Shown here: one piece after another, positions 38,305-49,134 of the stretch
How the letters are laid out: each line of letters starts with the position of its first letter
How positions within the stretch are numbered: the first letter of the stretch is position 1
Assembly (NCBI RefSeq): GCF_002078875.1
Contig: NC_034412.1
Span: 27,068,312-27,132,311, forward strand
Direction of reading: 5' to 3'
Length of the DNA stretch: 64,000 nucleotides
From: Numida meleagris
Taxonomy: Eukaryota > Chordata > Aves > Galliformes > Numididae
Position numbers and translations under genes: made by a program
The notes under the pieces: generated by a model
What the model was told of the DNA's origin: nothing
The model's input: only the letters and a program-made list of their open reading frames with translations
The model's database searches: none

Positions 38305-39349
38305 TTTGGTTGCAACAGAAGTTGGGTACAGGTTCGTCCATAGTAATAGCACTACTGTGAAATCTATTGCAGCCTGCTACCCTATCCTTAAGGGCTAAGT
38401 TTCTCTCTTTTTTATTCAACGTGCATACTGCCTTCAAGGAGAAAGCACATAAAGAATTTTTTCAGTATTTAGTGCATATTTTATATTCCAGTTGAGAAGC
38501 ATTTGTACAGCAAACGAGTAATATTTCTAGCATTTTCTGCTGGATTAAAATGTATGGGTAAAGCTTCTTTTTAGCTATAATACATACTTACAAATTAAAA
38601 ACTCACTTTGGCTGGCTGGCTGTGTATCCTTTGAAATTACTTCAGCTGAAGGCAAGAAGTTTTGATTAAAATCTATCTCAATTTTCAGACAATTATATTT
38701 GGCTATAGGAGCTCTGATTTCTGATAAATATTATTTGCACCAGGGACTTTAGCTGCACAATGTATGAACTGCTAGATGCTGTGGCAAATAATATCAATGT
38801 TATTATTTGAAAGCTCTTTGCATAGTTTTGCATTTCAACATCAATAATCATAAAGAAAAAATACTTCAACTGTATACTACTGTAAGAGTAATCAAATACA
38901 TACCATTTTTAAGCATTGTCTAAAGTCCTTGTAGGCTGCATCCAACTCAACACATTGATAAATTAACAGCTTCAGGAAATAATCATTTCTGTGGTATCAC
39001 AATTCCTAAGAGCCTCCACTCCTTTTTCTAAAATTTCCCCAGAGGCAATACCCGTTAAAGTGATGTCTGAAAAAATTTTCTAGATACTAACGAAATTGTC
39101 ACTACCATGAAATACTCATTTTCAATCTTTGCTGACAAGTATCCTTAGGATTAAATCTTCCCCAACCACTAAAGACATTTACAATAATGTTTGGTTGATA
39201 ATAGCTCCAGTGCAGCATATTACCTAAGGTTCTAAGCTAACAAATAATTATCAATTTTAATAAATAAATATCTTTGGCATCTTGTATATATTTTCATGTA
39301 TGTGTATGCAGCAAACCAAAGGATGGTATACGTACCTATTTTAAGTGGG

Positions 39350-39409
39350 TTTATTTATTTATTTATTGTGGATGGATGGATGAGAGTATTTGTTGACACA
39401 CACACACAT
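39350..39409. repeat. Clustered microsatellites (TTTA)n, (GATG)n, (AC)n
   Basis: Three short simple repeats lie within 60 bp: (TTTA)n at 39350-39367, (GGAT)n at about 39369-39382 and (AC)n at 39396-39408. Confidence 0.85.
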
Positions 39410-40335
39410 ATTTGGCAATTTCCATATAGAAAAGTTGATGCTTCCACATACAGTATTATAATGAACTCATATGGTTTTAAATATTCACAGAGAAGATTTA
39501 TGGCAAGACATAAAAATATTTCATCTTAAGTCAGATCACCATATTTTTTCTTACTCTAGATGAAATATTCTTTTGTCACTGAAGTCTAGTGTATATTTGC
39601 AGTTGAAACGTGATGTTTCCCTAAAATGAAAGTAACTTTGCATTTGCAAAGCATTAAACAGACTTAATGCAGGTGAGAATAACTTATAGCCCTGCACCTT
39701 TCTGCCCTAAAAAACACAACCAACAATAAACTAAACCAAATAGCAAAGAAATATAAGCCTATCATAAAATAAGCATTCAGTAAAACAAAAGTGAAGTGAA
39801 ATGTCTGCTGTGGGATAAAAGAACCTGAGCATTGGTAGTTAAAGCATGATATGTTTAAGCCTGGGGATACAGTGAAGTGCAGATGTGTCACTCTTTGAAT
39901 AAAACCAAGCTAATAGTTTTGCCACAGAATCATAGCCGCAAGCTTTTTAGGAGCAGATAAGATTACATCAGTTTTTTATGTGCCATTCAAGGTGTATCAT
40001 AGCTTCTAGATGATCTTGTCTTTGGATTAAGAAACTCTCTTTACTGACTTCACTAATTAAGAATCATAATTTTTGGTTTACTTCTTGTTTGCTGTTGTGT
40101 TTTTTTTTTTCTCCTTTCAAATAAGATCATCCTACTTTTACTTAACTACTTAATAATCGACGTTTTGCATTCTATCATACTGTATCATCACCTATTCAGA
40201 AATGAGTGATGATAAGGCAAATGGTCTTGCCACAAAGAGAGCTACTCTACCTTTAGAAGTCCTATACAAAAAAATTTATATGTGGTTGTGACACAGAGTT
40301 CCTGAACCATCTCAAACAAATTGGTGGAGGCTACT

Positions 40336-40362
40336 GTAATTACCTGATGAACAGGTAATTAC
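40336..40362. repeat. Perfect 11-bp inverted repeat with 5-nt loop
   Basis: GTAATTACCTG at 40336-40346 is exactly the reverse complement of CAGGTAATTAC at 40352-40362, with loop ATGAA. Each arm holds TAATTA, a homeodomain core, next to CAGGTA, an E-box/ZEB-like core. No gene is adjacent. Confidence 0.7.
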
Positions 40363-40735
40363 CTCAGTCTTACAGCATAGATCTGATCATTACATTCAAC
40401 CTCCAATTAGAATCTTCACCTCTTTCCTCCACATCCCTGAGACAAGCTCTGATAAGGAGAAAACTATCTTATTTTAAGTGAACAGTATCAGAAGGCAATT
40501 TCATAGAAGATTATTCTCCTTATGTGCAGCAGCTTGAACACACTTATAAGTCCTCCTGGGAGAGTACAACCGATGTATTGTAACTTATACAAGATAACTG
40601 TCCCTTCATTCTCTTCACCTTTTTGTCTACTTCCATATATTCTAGTTGTAGAAGTACTTTTCTCTTAATGATCCTCTCTTACAATTTTTAAAGGCCTAGT
40701 AAAGCAAGTGAAAGTACTAGCTCAGTAGAACATTA

Positions 40736-41270
40736 TTACTGTGTTTATACTTGTCTGAGACTGGTAAGGAATGCATTGTCTCAGATCAACACAAGACACT
40801 TTGTGGACAGCTGTACATTCGAAAAGATTTGTTCAGCGCTGCTTGCTTTCAAATAGGAAAGCCCAGGAGTGTTTTCTGTCTGAACACTTGGCCTGGGAGT
40901 GAATGCTTTCAGCTTGATACAGGAGATTATACCATTTTATCCTGTGAAGGCAAGAAAGAAGCTAGCGTCTCTCTGCTTCCTCTAATCTCTGCTGATTTAA
41001 ATTTGCAAGGCCTGGAAGACAGGAACAAAAGAGTTCCTGCTGAGATCCCGGAAGCCAGAAGCTGTTGCTCCAATAGAGCAGGTTTGACCGCTCTGGCCTA
41101 TAAGTAAGAATATGTATGTTCATCGTATCACCACAACCTTGGACGATCCACCACTACCAAAGATCAGCACTCTCTAACATTGCTGGATTGAGGAGTGGTG
41201 AACCACTTTGCTTTGCTGTTTTTGGATAACTCTGTCTCTCCTGCTCCATTTTCTACTTTTTCTCTTCACC
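40736..41270 (+). other. Unidentified GC- and CpG-richer block with a 118-codon frame
   Basis: This block is clearly richer in GC and CpG than its surroundings and holds an open frame of 118 codons at 40751-41107 with no domain that I recognise. Two features suggest an interspersed repeat, perhaps an ERV or LTR piece, rather than a host gene. The retained CpGs (AGCGCT, CCCGGA, GACCGC, GGACGATC) imply a young insertion. The pyrimidine-rich tail after 41220 also fits. I cannot match it to a named family. A lone coding exon is less likely because there is no convincing splice signal. Confidence 0.35.
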
Positions 41271-43386
41271 TTCTTTTACTCTTAGAGAGATATATATTTA
41301 TATAGTGAGAGAAAACAGTGTTCTGTGCAGAACCTGACAAGCAAAACTTAGGGTAGGAAAATAATACACAAAATTAAATATATTTTTTTCTTTTCAAAAG
41401 GGCATTTACTTTCATTAATTTTATTTTTTGTGGTGTCATTAGCTGTAAAAAGAAAAAAGACTACTACTGTCTGTTAATCAGGATGACTTGGAAGCACATT
41501 GTTAATGCTTGTTACAAATGATATTAAAGAAGATGGAAAATTTCTGTGTTGCACTGACATCAACATACATTCCAGTGTCATATGCATACTTCTAAAAGGC
41601 AGGAAACTGTAATTTCTCAGCATAATTTCACTATAAAAATACAGTGAAATACAGCATATTTAACAGCTCTTATTGTTTCTGCTAAGGAAAAAACTGATTA
41701 TGTTTAGACAGTTGAGGGAGAATTTTCCAAATCACTGTCTATGATCTTAAAAATAGAACTAAGAAAGACATAGCAGCAGCATTTTATAAAACCTCATGAT
41801 ATACTTGCACTGTAACTTGCTGTACATGTTTGAGCTTCATTTTCACCCCTTACTTCAAGACCTACTTACTAGTTTTATTATTGTTATAATAAAAATCTTC
41901 CCTCTAAGTATCATAAAATAGCTTAATATTGTGCAGAAGTGTGAATTGTAGTCCTATTTTACTATTTTATTGTTCCCTGCATTTTAAATTTTGTCTAATT
42001 GCAAGGAGCAAAACCCCAGGCAGGCAACTTAAAAACCTATGTACTATGCTGAATCAGTTAGAGAGGCGAAAATTTATATCCTGAAACCCTCACTGTCCGA
42101 ACCCTATTCACAGGAAGAATACGTACTTCTAATCTGAATTTCATTAACTTCTCCAAACATTCAGTAAGAGTTGTTCTAGAAAGGAGCAGAAAATGGGCAA
42201 GTGAAAATGATCTAGTCCAAGTTATTGCCATTTCATCCACTTGCTTTTCCTCATATAAACTGTGCAAATCTTTAAACATTATTAATTAACACTGGGATGT
42301 GACCCGTGTTTCATACTAGAATATGGAAACAACACTACATTTTTCTAAGCTTAAAATTCTGCAGAAAGTCTATAGTGCTGCAGATCAGAATGGAGCCTGT
42401 AGCTGTTTATCTGTGAAGGTGAGTGAGAGGAATCAACTCACAATGAATAAGAGCAGAGAACAACTGCACTCTAAAAAATCATTCCCTAGAGAAAGAAAAA
42501 TAAAGCAACATACAAAAAAGACCAAAAGCAACAACAACAGATAAAAGACAAAGACATTCTTTACAAAGCTGACTCTTCTCAAAATGAAAAAAAAAAAATC
42601 AAAGCAAAACAAACAAAAAACCCACAAAAAATAAAAAAATGAAAAAAAAAAGGAGTATGCAATGTTATGATTGAATATGTTAAATGAAAATAATTCCAGC
42701 CACAGACAGAAGATGCAAAAGGCAAGGGGCCCCTTGCCTGCTCTATTTAAAACCTGGTAGATGGTTTAGACAGCAGATTATCCTGTTTCCCCACTTCTGC
42801 TACAATGGCACTCACTTTGTTTGCTATTGGCAAGTTCCTCTTTTTTGCCCCAAGGGAATTAGAACATTATGACTCCTATAAAGACACTAAGCCTCACTCA
42901 GGGTTAGAAGAAAAAATTATGAATATTCCCTAATTATTCTTTTCTTTACCTTCTTCACTCCTTTTCTTTTTGCTTAGTACTGAAGTCATCCAGCCAAGTA
43001 GGATTTTTTGATCTACAAGATATAAAACATATTGCTTGGACAGATTTATAATTTCTACCAGTTTTGGTGAATGATTCATTCTACAAAAATGGATCCATTA
43101 AAGCATACTCCCGAGACCCCTGGGTTGTAATCATTGAAATGCATCTTAACATACAATGAAATATAGCCCTTTGAAAAGTTTGGATTATTCTAGTAAGTGT
43201 TCTCTACAGCTGTTCAAACAGCAGTAGCTACTTAAGTCAGCTTTTTCTTCCTCTTTTATTTGTCTTCTATTAACACCCTCTTTCAGTCATTCTACATGGA
43301 AATAGTTCCATGCAGCAGCTAAAGTTTTCTTTTTTTTCAACATTCAGCTAAGGTCTTGTGAAGAACTCTGAGAAGGGATGACTTAC
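41271..43386. other. AT-rich DNA, no gene seen
   Basis: No gene recognised. An A-rich low-complexity tract lies at 42580-42652. Confidence 0.55.
42580..42652. repeat. A-rich low-complexity tract
   Basis: Runs of A separated by single other bases. It accounts for the Lys-rich and Phe-rich frames here. No LINE or retrocopy body precedes it on the plus strand, so it is not read as a poly(A) tail. Confidence 0.8.
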
Positions 43387-43893
43387 TGTCATCGGTTTAC
43401 ATGTGTTTGGCCCGGTTCCGTGAGAATTGGGGTGGGGGGCCCACGGACCCACGCCCCGGGAAAGGGAAGAAGGGGAAAAAGGGAGATGGGCCTGAGAACA
43501 AAACAGTGGCAACAATCTGAGGAGAAACAAACTAATTTACTAAATAAGATATTGGAATGCAAAATAACACAATATAATGCAATATAATTACAATTTAAGC
43601 TGATAGATCCAATACAATGAGAGAGAGTGTTCAAAATTAAAAGCAGGCCTTACTCTAATACTGACGGTGAGATGGCTGGGGAATGAGATGCTGCCGGGAC
43701 AAGAGACGGGCGGAAAGAGAGAACAAGGTCTCGTGATATGCAAGTTTTTATCTTTCCCTCTGACCGGAAAACGGTAACAGTCACAAAGTCCCCTGGGAAA
43801 TGTAGTAGTCCTTCTCTTCTGAGAACAAGGTACATACACTACATGATGTTATGATGTGGAATACCAATAACTGAAAATCATAAAACCATGACA
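43387..43893 (-). mobile_element. Solo LTR of an avian ERV, minus strand
   Basis: On the minus strand the 507-bp block begins TGTCATGGTTTTATG (43893 downward) and ends CCGATGACA (43387), so it has the TG...CA LTR ends. A possible 5-bp target-site duplication flanks it: CTTAC at 43382-43386 and CTTAT at 43894-43898, one mismatch. Inside are GGACTACTACATTTCCCAGG, common in bird ERV LTRs, and a late C-rich region that on the plus strand is a run of G tracts. No internal retroviral sequence adjoins, so recombination between two LTRs probably removed the provirus. A 5-bp duplication favours the ERVL class, but this is not certain. Confidence 0.82.
43458..43490 (+). other. G-quadruplex-type G tracts within the solo LTR
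   Basis: Five runs of three or more G (43458-43460, 43464-43466, 43472-43475, 43481-43483, 43488-43490) are separated by loops of 3-5 nt, which fits the canonical four-tract pattern. The tracts lie on the strand opposite to the LTR's sense. Confidence 0.7.
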
Positions 43894-43918
43894 CTTATGC
43901 CAAATTTGTATTCAAAAA

Positions 43919-44016
43919 TGTAGGAAAACACTTCGCGCAGAGGTTACCCGCCAGTCAGCATGGGGAAACAAGCCCCCACCAGCCAGCGTGGGGAAGCAAG
44001 CCAACTCAATGTGAGT
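43919..44016 (-). repeat. Truncated 3' LTR (last 98 bp) of the deleted ERV
   Basis: Matches 44339-44436 base for base except 5 substitutions, with no gaps. It stands 25 bp from the neighbouring solo LTR. Confidence 0.9.
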
Positions 44017-44177
44017 TCAAACAGCTTCTCCCGCTGTACCAATATTGTTATCGTGTAGAGCTCGTCAACATTACACCCATAGTCTAATAGATTGGATATC
44101 AGCTTCAACATCCCCGCACCCACCCCCCACTTTTCTAAAAAGTACAATAAAAATTGTTGGGCTACCTCCCTCTCCAT
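44017..44177 (-). pseudogene. Gag-like N-terminal fragment of the deleted ERV
   Basis: A minus-strand frame opens with ATG at 44177, about 140 bp after the primer binding site, where gag starts in retroviruses. It begins MEREVAQQFLLYFLEKWG, a charged then hydrophobic helix resembling a matrix (MA) N-terminus. After about 53 residues it runs into the 3' LTR, where the frame goes on as read-through LTR sequence to a stop at 43944. I assign gag by position and general character, not by a specific match. More than 90% of a normal gag is absent. Confidence 0.55.
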
Positions 44178-44318
44178 CGTCGCAACACAATCAAATCACC
44201 GGTGAAGACAGATGGAGCTACGCTGGCCAGGCACTGCAGCCCCTGGAACACGGCGAAACCCTGCTAAGCAGGCGGCGCAAAAAGCTGCTCTCGCCGTCCA
44301 AACCACGCACCTGGTCGG

Positions 44319-44336
44319 GTCCCTGTTCGGGCACCA
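44319..44336 (-). other. ERV primer binding site, tRNA-Lys type
   Basis: On the minus strand TGGTGCCCGAACAGGGAC lies two bases after the LTR end. It differs by one base from the classic binding site for tRNA-Lys(UUU). Its position directly after the LTR fixes the orientation of the element. Confidence 0.85.
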
Positions 44337-44338
44337 AA

Positions 44339-44717
44339 TGTAGGAAAACATTTCGAGCAGAGGTTACCCGCCAGTCGGCGTGGGGAAACAAGCCCCCACC
44401 AGCCAGCGTGGGGAAGCATGCCAACTCAATGTGAGTGAAAGTAGCTTCAAAGTTTATTGTAGCAACATGCCCCTTATATAGCATACTTGTTTCCAAGATA
44501 CAAGCTCCATGCAACCAAGCGTGTCAGAGAACAATACCGCTGCCTAGGCTATCTCCATGTACAGGACATGTTGTTAACTACAGAACACTATGGATACAGA
44601 ACATACTAGAAACACCACATTCCACGCACATATAACTTGCTTCTCTCATCTAAGATTACATCGTAAATCATTAGTATATCATTAGCTATGTGCTCCCGAG
44701 CACACCACGCCCCAACA
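44339..44717 (-). repeat. 5' LTR of the deleted ERV, minus strand
   Basis: A 379-bp LTR with ends TGTTGGGGCG...TTTTCCTACA on the minus strand. A TATATAAG box (44473-44480) and AATAAA (44453-44458) are present. The box and the poly(A) signal are only about 15 nt apart, so the signal lies before or at the cap site. Other short-R retroviruses share this layout. Confidence 0.85.
44473..44480 (-). promoter_or_regulatory. LTR TATA box
   Basis: TATATAAG on the minus strand inside the ERV LTR. The expected cap site falls 25-30 nt further along, near 44445-44450. Confidence 0.7.
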
Positions 44718-47700
44718 GTGAATGGTATATGGAATCATTTCTAGAGATAGATTGAAAAAAAAAAATCAAAGTATTCCCCTCCCCAAAAAAACAAACTCAC
44801 AAAACCTATAAGAATGTAGTTATTGAATTCATATCAAGATTACTGTTCTGAGTCTATACAGTACTATTAATTTATCTATTATTGGAGCACTGGTTTGTTG
44901 AGATGATTGTTATTTCATTAGCTTGCTTTGCTTTGTTTTGCATTCAGTGATGAGTTTTTATCTTTATAAAATGTGAGTTTTTTGAGCGCTCGCACCATCA
45001 ATAGGTATTGCTCTTGACTGCTTTTATGTAACTGGCTTAAATTGTAATAACAGAAGCTGCAAGAGCACAAAACAAGTGCTGAAATCTATAAAAGGCATGT
45101 TGAAAGGGAATTACTACTTTTACATTAAATAAGACACACCAAGTAACATGAGAAATGGATACGAATGTAAGAGCAAGCCAAGAAATAAAAGTGTATGGAG
45201 TTAATGAATCATTAGAGAAACAGTCCAGTCTTACCTCGATTGCCTAATATATCTCCTAGAAATTATTTCAAATATGGGTAGAATTTCAATGCTAGTTTAT
45301 GCAGAAATAGGAACACCATAAAATCAGGCTCATTTTAGCCAGAAGCTGAAGTGGATTTGTATCATTTAACTGCCTACATTTTATTAATAGCACATACCTT
45401 CCCAATACTTCAAAAACCAGGCCTTGTCTGTGATCTGATAGCTATGTTAATGCAATTTTAAGGCAATCAAGAAATTAAATAAAAATAAATCAATAAAAAT
45501 AATTATCCACTCGGAAACGGTATTGTAATATATACTAGACAATTGCACTTGCTCACTGTGACCTGTTTGAGTCTGCAACTCTTTCCTCACAATTCCTATG
45601 CTCCTACATATGTGTTTAGGCATTTGAAGGAGAGGTTGGTTCCAGCAGAGCAGTCTGGAGAGGGAGGATGGCACTCATGTCTCCTCGGAACTGCTGAGTA
45701 AAATCAAGGTGGGAATGGCTAGAAAGCTAGCAACAGAGACCTGAGGCTGAGGCTGGAGCTCACACAGGGATTCAGAGACAGCAGAGAGGATGAGTGCAGT
45801 AGAAAGACCACAGACAACATGAAAAGAACTTCTCTGGGGCAGGAGGAAAATGAAGAAATGTTACTGATGTTGAAAAAATAACAAGTTGATTGAATGCAAA
45901 TACAGACTTTAGGTCCAGTCTACATGGACACAATGGGGAGCAGGAGAGTAATATGCTAGTCATTATATTTCTATTTTTTTATTCTTCATTTCTCTTTATT
46001 TCAAAAGGTAATTGAGTTAATATGAACCTTAAGCCTTTTGGTCTCTGGGAGGAGTTTCTTTAAGAAGTTAAAATACATTTATTCTGCTGCAGTGGCTAAA
46101 TCATTATCACATTTTTATATATACGCAGATAAAGAGAAAAGCTACTGCTATGACAGTGTGCTCACAAAAGATTAAAAAAAAAAAGAGGGGGGGTATTTTG
46201 CCCACCTTATGAAATGATGACAAAGATGGCTACTAAAAGAATGTTTCTGTAAGTGGTAAGAGTTCCAGGCAAAACAACTTCACCTTGAAGTTTCTTGAAA
46301 GAAGGTGGCAAAATTCAACTTATCCTCTCTGTTCAATTGTTTCTGTCTCGATCATGTAATTACCACATTGGCTGAAAAACCATTTGTAATGTTTTCCTAC
46401 TCTTAAGATTGGAAACATAATAAATACTGTTAGCAATTTCAATGTCTTGAAAGTATTTTTTGCAAATACCACTGACTTAAATCCCACAAGACTAGTCCAT
46501 TAATAACACACTAATAGATTTCAAGTTCTTGAACAGACGCGCTTTCTTAAGATTCTTATGTGATGTGATTTTCCAGCTGGCTAACCTCACTTTCTTTATT
46601 GTTGGCTGATTTCCATTATTTCTTCTGCTATAATAACTTCATGTCATTTTCAATGAAGTTTTGAAACCCCGATCATACCTGTCTTAAATATATTTCTTTT
46701 CCCTACAGTAAAATTCATTTTTATCCATTTTCTGCTATATTTCTTCATCCTTTTTCTTACTTTTTGAAGAAGTAATTTCTTTTTCACTTTGAACTTTTGA
46801 CCTGCGCAGAAAACTATCTCCCTGTTTGCTTCATTATTTCTTTACAAGTTTTCAGGAAAAGTCCATTGTAAACTCAAAATCAATTTTTTTTTCCAGTTAA
46901 GTGACATAGCTCAGTAGTCACTTAGTATTCTACATTGCACAGTGTCTATGGAAATGAAAAACTTCCATTAACTGCATAAAGTAAAACTTTCCACCAAAAA
47001 CTTCCCAACACAAAAAGATTGTGCTGACATAACTAATTGTCTGTTTCACCTTTTCCTTCTAAGAAGACTACCTAGCCATTTGTTCCTTTTGCAAAGGTTG
47101 TATATTAAGACTAGATTATTGCTTTCTTCTTGATGAGTTGTGGTAAGTATTATCAATTGCCATCGCCGCGCCAAGGAAGCTTACCTTTGTTTTATTAGGT
47201 ACAGTACAAAGACTGGAAAAGTTATGTGTTTGCACCATAGATTTTCAACATAAAGACATGGCACATACACAAAGATTACATGTATTCTTCTCTTGTTTTC
47301 TTGTTCCTATAATAATTTATCCCCAGTCAGATGGATATATATTTACTCAAATAAAGCTTTCTTTCTGAGTGGCTTTTTTTACTGATATCTCCACTTTCAT
47401 TTTTAGAGTCGCGTGCAAATTTTTTCATTTCTAGATTAACCTTTTGGGTTTATGCTCTAGATTACAAGTGTAGATGGATAGAAAATAAAGTCCCCTGAAT
47501 GTCACCTGCTTTTTCATTAATGGCAACTGGAGTAGAAGTCTATAATTCTGGAATAATTTTAGTATTATTAACAAAATTTAAAGAACAAAAGTGTATTATC
47601 TTAGCTTAATTATTTTAATATGTTGAGAACCTATGGGAGATGATGATAAAACTTCTGTATCACTTAATACACAGCAAAAACACAGAGAAAAGTAACAGTA

Positions 47701-49134
47701 TAAGTCAAGCATACTGAAATCTACTTCTTTTTCCATTTGTTTGACATTAGTATTTTATACATCTTCACAATAAAGTTTCAGAAAACCTACAGTAGCTGAA
47801 ACTTTAAATGAAACTAGATAAACTGTAATTTGAGATTCCATGGGCGTTCAATTTCTTCTAACAGACTAACCATCAAGGAGAGCCACATTTGCAAGTTATA
47901 CAATCAAAAAGAGAGGGAGAGACGTATGTTTAACAACCCCACTTCTTCAGCAGCTATGATTCTGCACTAATAAAATATCTCAAACCTTGTGATAATATCA
48001 AAGAGTACTAGAGCAGAATAACTAGCAAGAAGAAAGAAAGAGAACAGTAATTACAAGAAATTATTACTTTCTCATATCTATTGCTGTTATACCTTTGATA
48101 ACAACGACATCCATCAGAGAGTTTTCCAGCAAGACTACATACTTCCACTATTTCAGATGGACTAAAAGCAAACTTTCCTGTACAAAAGTTATTAGTAATT
48201 AGCAGAAGGTAATAAGGGTACTGAAAAAGGAAAGAATTCTTACCATATTCTATGGTGGTTTTGAGTGCCTGAAGCATAGAAAGCTAAGCACAATGAATTT
48301 ATGCTGATTACTTAAATTCATTTTTCCTCCTTTTCTAAGTAAAACCTCTACTGATATATTACAAAAGAGTTTTTCTCACTGAAAATCTGCAGAAATGAGT
48401 CAAAGCTGATTTCTCACACAAACTTCAAAGGACAGAAAATAAATGTGAAACAGAACTTAGCTTCTCAAGACATTTCTACAATAAGCATATCCCAAGGAAA
48501 ATGAACTTACAGCAGCAGAAGTGGGTGCATTTAACAGTGAGGTAGACTATCTACCGAATAGAAAATTTCTCACATATATTCCCAACTCAGCTGTCATCAC
48601 TATAAATTATAGATGTTGTTTAAGTCAAAAAGTGATAGGAGAAAAGTATTTTTAGCTGCATTAAACAATACAGCAACTGAAAACAGCACAACTAACACTG
48701 TACGATGTAACAAGGCTTACTAGGTTGCCTGGTGTTGATTGTCCTCACACTATTATTTGAGAACTACTGCTAGAGAAAAATATTTGTTTTATGGATTTTC
48801 ATCTTTTCTTTCTTTTATCACCAATTTTCAACTACATTTACAACTAATATTTAAATAACATCTTAGTTGTAAGATCACTATCAGTCACACCATCATTTCA
48901 GTGTAGCAGGACATTTGATTTCAGGCTTCCTACAATCCTTTAGTCCATTCCCATTAAACATTTATTTCTTTGATGAAAAATGATACTTTAGATAATTTTC
49001 CTTCTCTTAAATGACTAGATATTCTGTCCCTGATGTCTAGATATTCTGCAACATTGCTTATTCTTGCAAGGTGACTTCTCTGTACTAAATTTTGGAGTGA
49101 AAGGAGTCCTACCTAGTTTGTGACCCTGTGTTAC
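44718..49134. other. AT-rich DNA, no gene seen
   Basis: About 4.4 kb with no recognised gene or repeat family. A short CpG-bearing spot (CATCGCCGCGCC, near 47161) stands out but has no context. A short repeat of CTAGATATTCTG occurs at about 49014 and 49037. Confidence 0.55.

Larger units (their letters stand above)
38305..40735. other. AT-rich DNA, no gene seen
   Basis: No gene recognised. Simple repeats occur at 39350-39409 and a perfect inverted repeat at 40336-40362. A CACAGAATCATAG string near 39925 recalls a CR1 end, but the sequence after it does not follow CR1. Confidence 0.55.
43919..44717 (-). mobile_element. Internally deleted endogenous retrovirus: one full LTR, PBS, gag start, partial second LTR
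   Basis: Read on the minus strand: a full LTR (44717 down to 44339), two spacer bases, a primer binding site, about 300 bp of leader and gag-like start, then the last 98 bp of a second LTR (44016 down to 43919). The two 98-bp LTR ends align without gaps and differ at 5 positions (about 95% identity), which suggests fairly recent insertion. Pol, env and most of gag are missing, and U3 of the 3' LTR is gone too. One deletion from gag into the 3' LTR, helped by the shared ACTCACATTGAG-type string, would explain this. No matching target-site duplication is visible (CAAAA at left, GTGAA at right). Dead as a virus; at most it could be copied in trans. Confidence 0.85.

Noticed and set aside
37806..38437. 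Long minus-strand frames rich in Tyr/Ile/His (169 and 97 codons)
   Set aside because: They run through the (AT)n/(GT)n inverted repeat; translation of TATA and TGTG strings gives open frames without being genes.
39920..40030. CACAGAATCATAG followed by TCTAGATGATCTT, resembling CR1 end phrases
   Set aside because: The order and spacing do not match either strand of a CR1 3' end and no coding segment follows.
42555..42655. A-rich tract as the poly(A) tail of a retrocopy
   Set aside because: No gene-like sequence with intron-less coding text precedes it and no flanking target-site duplication was found.
44045..44434. 129-codon plus-strand frame across the deleted ERV
   Set aside because: It is antisense to the LTR and leader; the LTR ends, TATA box and primer binding site fix the sense on the minus strand.
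47155..47180. CpG-bearing spot CATCGCCGCGCC as a CpG island or promoter
   Set aside because: It is only a dozen bases long and the surroundings are AT-rich.
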